NCBI GenBank assembly: GCA_052386775.1
Contig: JBQTJV010000024.1
Span: 1 to 21,683 of the forward strand
Reading direction: 5' to 3'
From: DSOT01 sp052386775
GTDB taxonomy: Bacteria > Pseudomonadota > Gammaproteobacteria > Burkholderiales > SG8-41
Length of the DNA: 21,683 nucleotides
Positions 21,629 to 21,683 of this stretch are shown here, one piece after another (position 1 is the stretch's first letter; every line of letters starts with the position of its first letter). The notes under the pieces are model-generated. The model was not told where the DNA came from, did no database searches, and saw only the letters and a list, made by a program, of their open reading frames with translations. The position numbers were made by a program, and so were the translations under genes.

Positions 21629-21683
21629 CCCGAGTAATGCCAGCGAATCGTCTCCCCGGCGTACGCCGGGGTCCGGCTATGTG
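21627..21683. repeat. Right arm of a 57-bp exact inverted repeat, reaching the window end
   Basis: Exact reverse complement of 21478-21534, including the same 18-bp palindrome (21654-21671). The match stops sharply at 21627 on its inner side but continues to the last base of the window, so its true outer limit is unknown. Confidence 0.95.

Noticed and set aside
21478..21683. Terminal inverted repeats of an insertion sequence
   Set aside because: Only 92 bp lie between the arms, and they encode the end of a Bug protein with no transposase.

Overview
The window is GC-rich bacterial chromosome, most likely from a betaproteobacterium of the Burkholderiales type. The best evidence is the density of tripartite-tricarboxylate (Bug/TctC) periplasmic binding proteins: four full-length copies (1921-2907, 9173-10153, 14542-15516, 15592-16563), one internally deleted copy (10791-11186) and one 3' fragment (21524-21628), with no TctA or TctB membrane gene in sight. 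Such orphan Bug expansions are typical of Bordetella, Cupriavidus, Variovorax and related uncultured lineages. Genes are tightly packed: no gap exceeds about 185 bp, and the two largest (3289-3459 and 14358-14541) are divergent promoter regions. I see no tRNA, rRNA, CRISPR array, transposase or convincing intrinsic terminator.

Layout. (1) 1-817: an exported class I SAM-methyltransferase, cut by the window edge, with an in-frame TAG between signal peptide and catalytic domain. (2) 898-2907: a two-gene unit, cyclase-family metal hydrolase plus Bug, facing a small carboxymuconolactone-decarboxylase-family gene on the minus strand. (3) 3460-11186, all plus strand: acetamidase/formamidase, hotdog thioesterase, Asp/Glu (hydantoin) racemase-like protein, CitE-like lyase, acyl-CoA dehydrogenase, family III CoA-transferase, Bug, PaiB-like flavin protein and the deleted Bug. 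Together they read as a catabolic module: uptake of an acidic substrate, amide hydrolysis, CoA activation, alpha-beta oxidation and C-C lysis. The substrate cannot be read from sequence. (4) 14357 down to 11215, minus strand: six compact genes (small membrane protein, ChrA-type transporter, exported alpha/beta hydrolase, two small soluble proteins, small three-helix membrane protein), several joined by 1-4 bp overlaps. (5) 14542-16563: two more Bug genes, each preceded by a REP-like palindrome. (6) 17905 down to 16569, minus strand: two paralogous exported beta-rich (DUF5666-like) proteins. (7) 18031-20693: a ketopantoate-reductase-family dehydrogenase and a UbiD-family prenyl-FMN decarboxylase. 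(8) 20690-21430, minus strand: a sirtuin deacylase. (9) 21478-21683: a 57-bp exact inverted repeat around the last 35 codons of another Bug gene, reaching the very end of the window.

Several genes carry lesions: the TAG in the methyltransferase, a roughly 21-residue in-frame gap in the first half of ChrA, a roughly 195-residue in-frame deletion in one Bug, and an apparent one-base loss just after the start of a DUF5666-like gene. The first and last could be sequencing errors; the two in-frame deletions look biological. The inverted repeat at the right edge could be a real element or an assembly fold-back.
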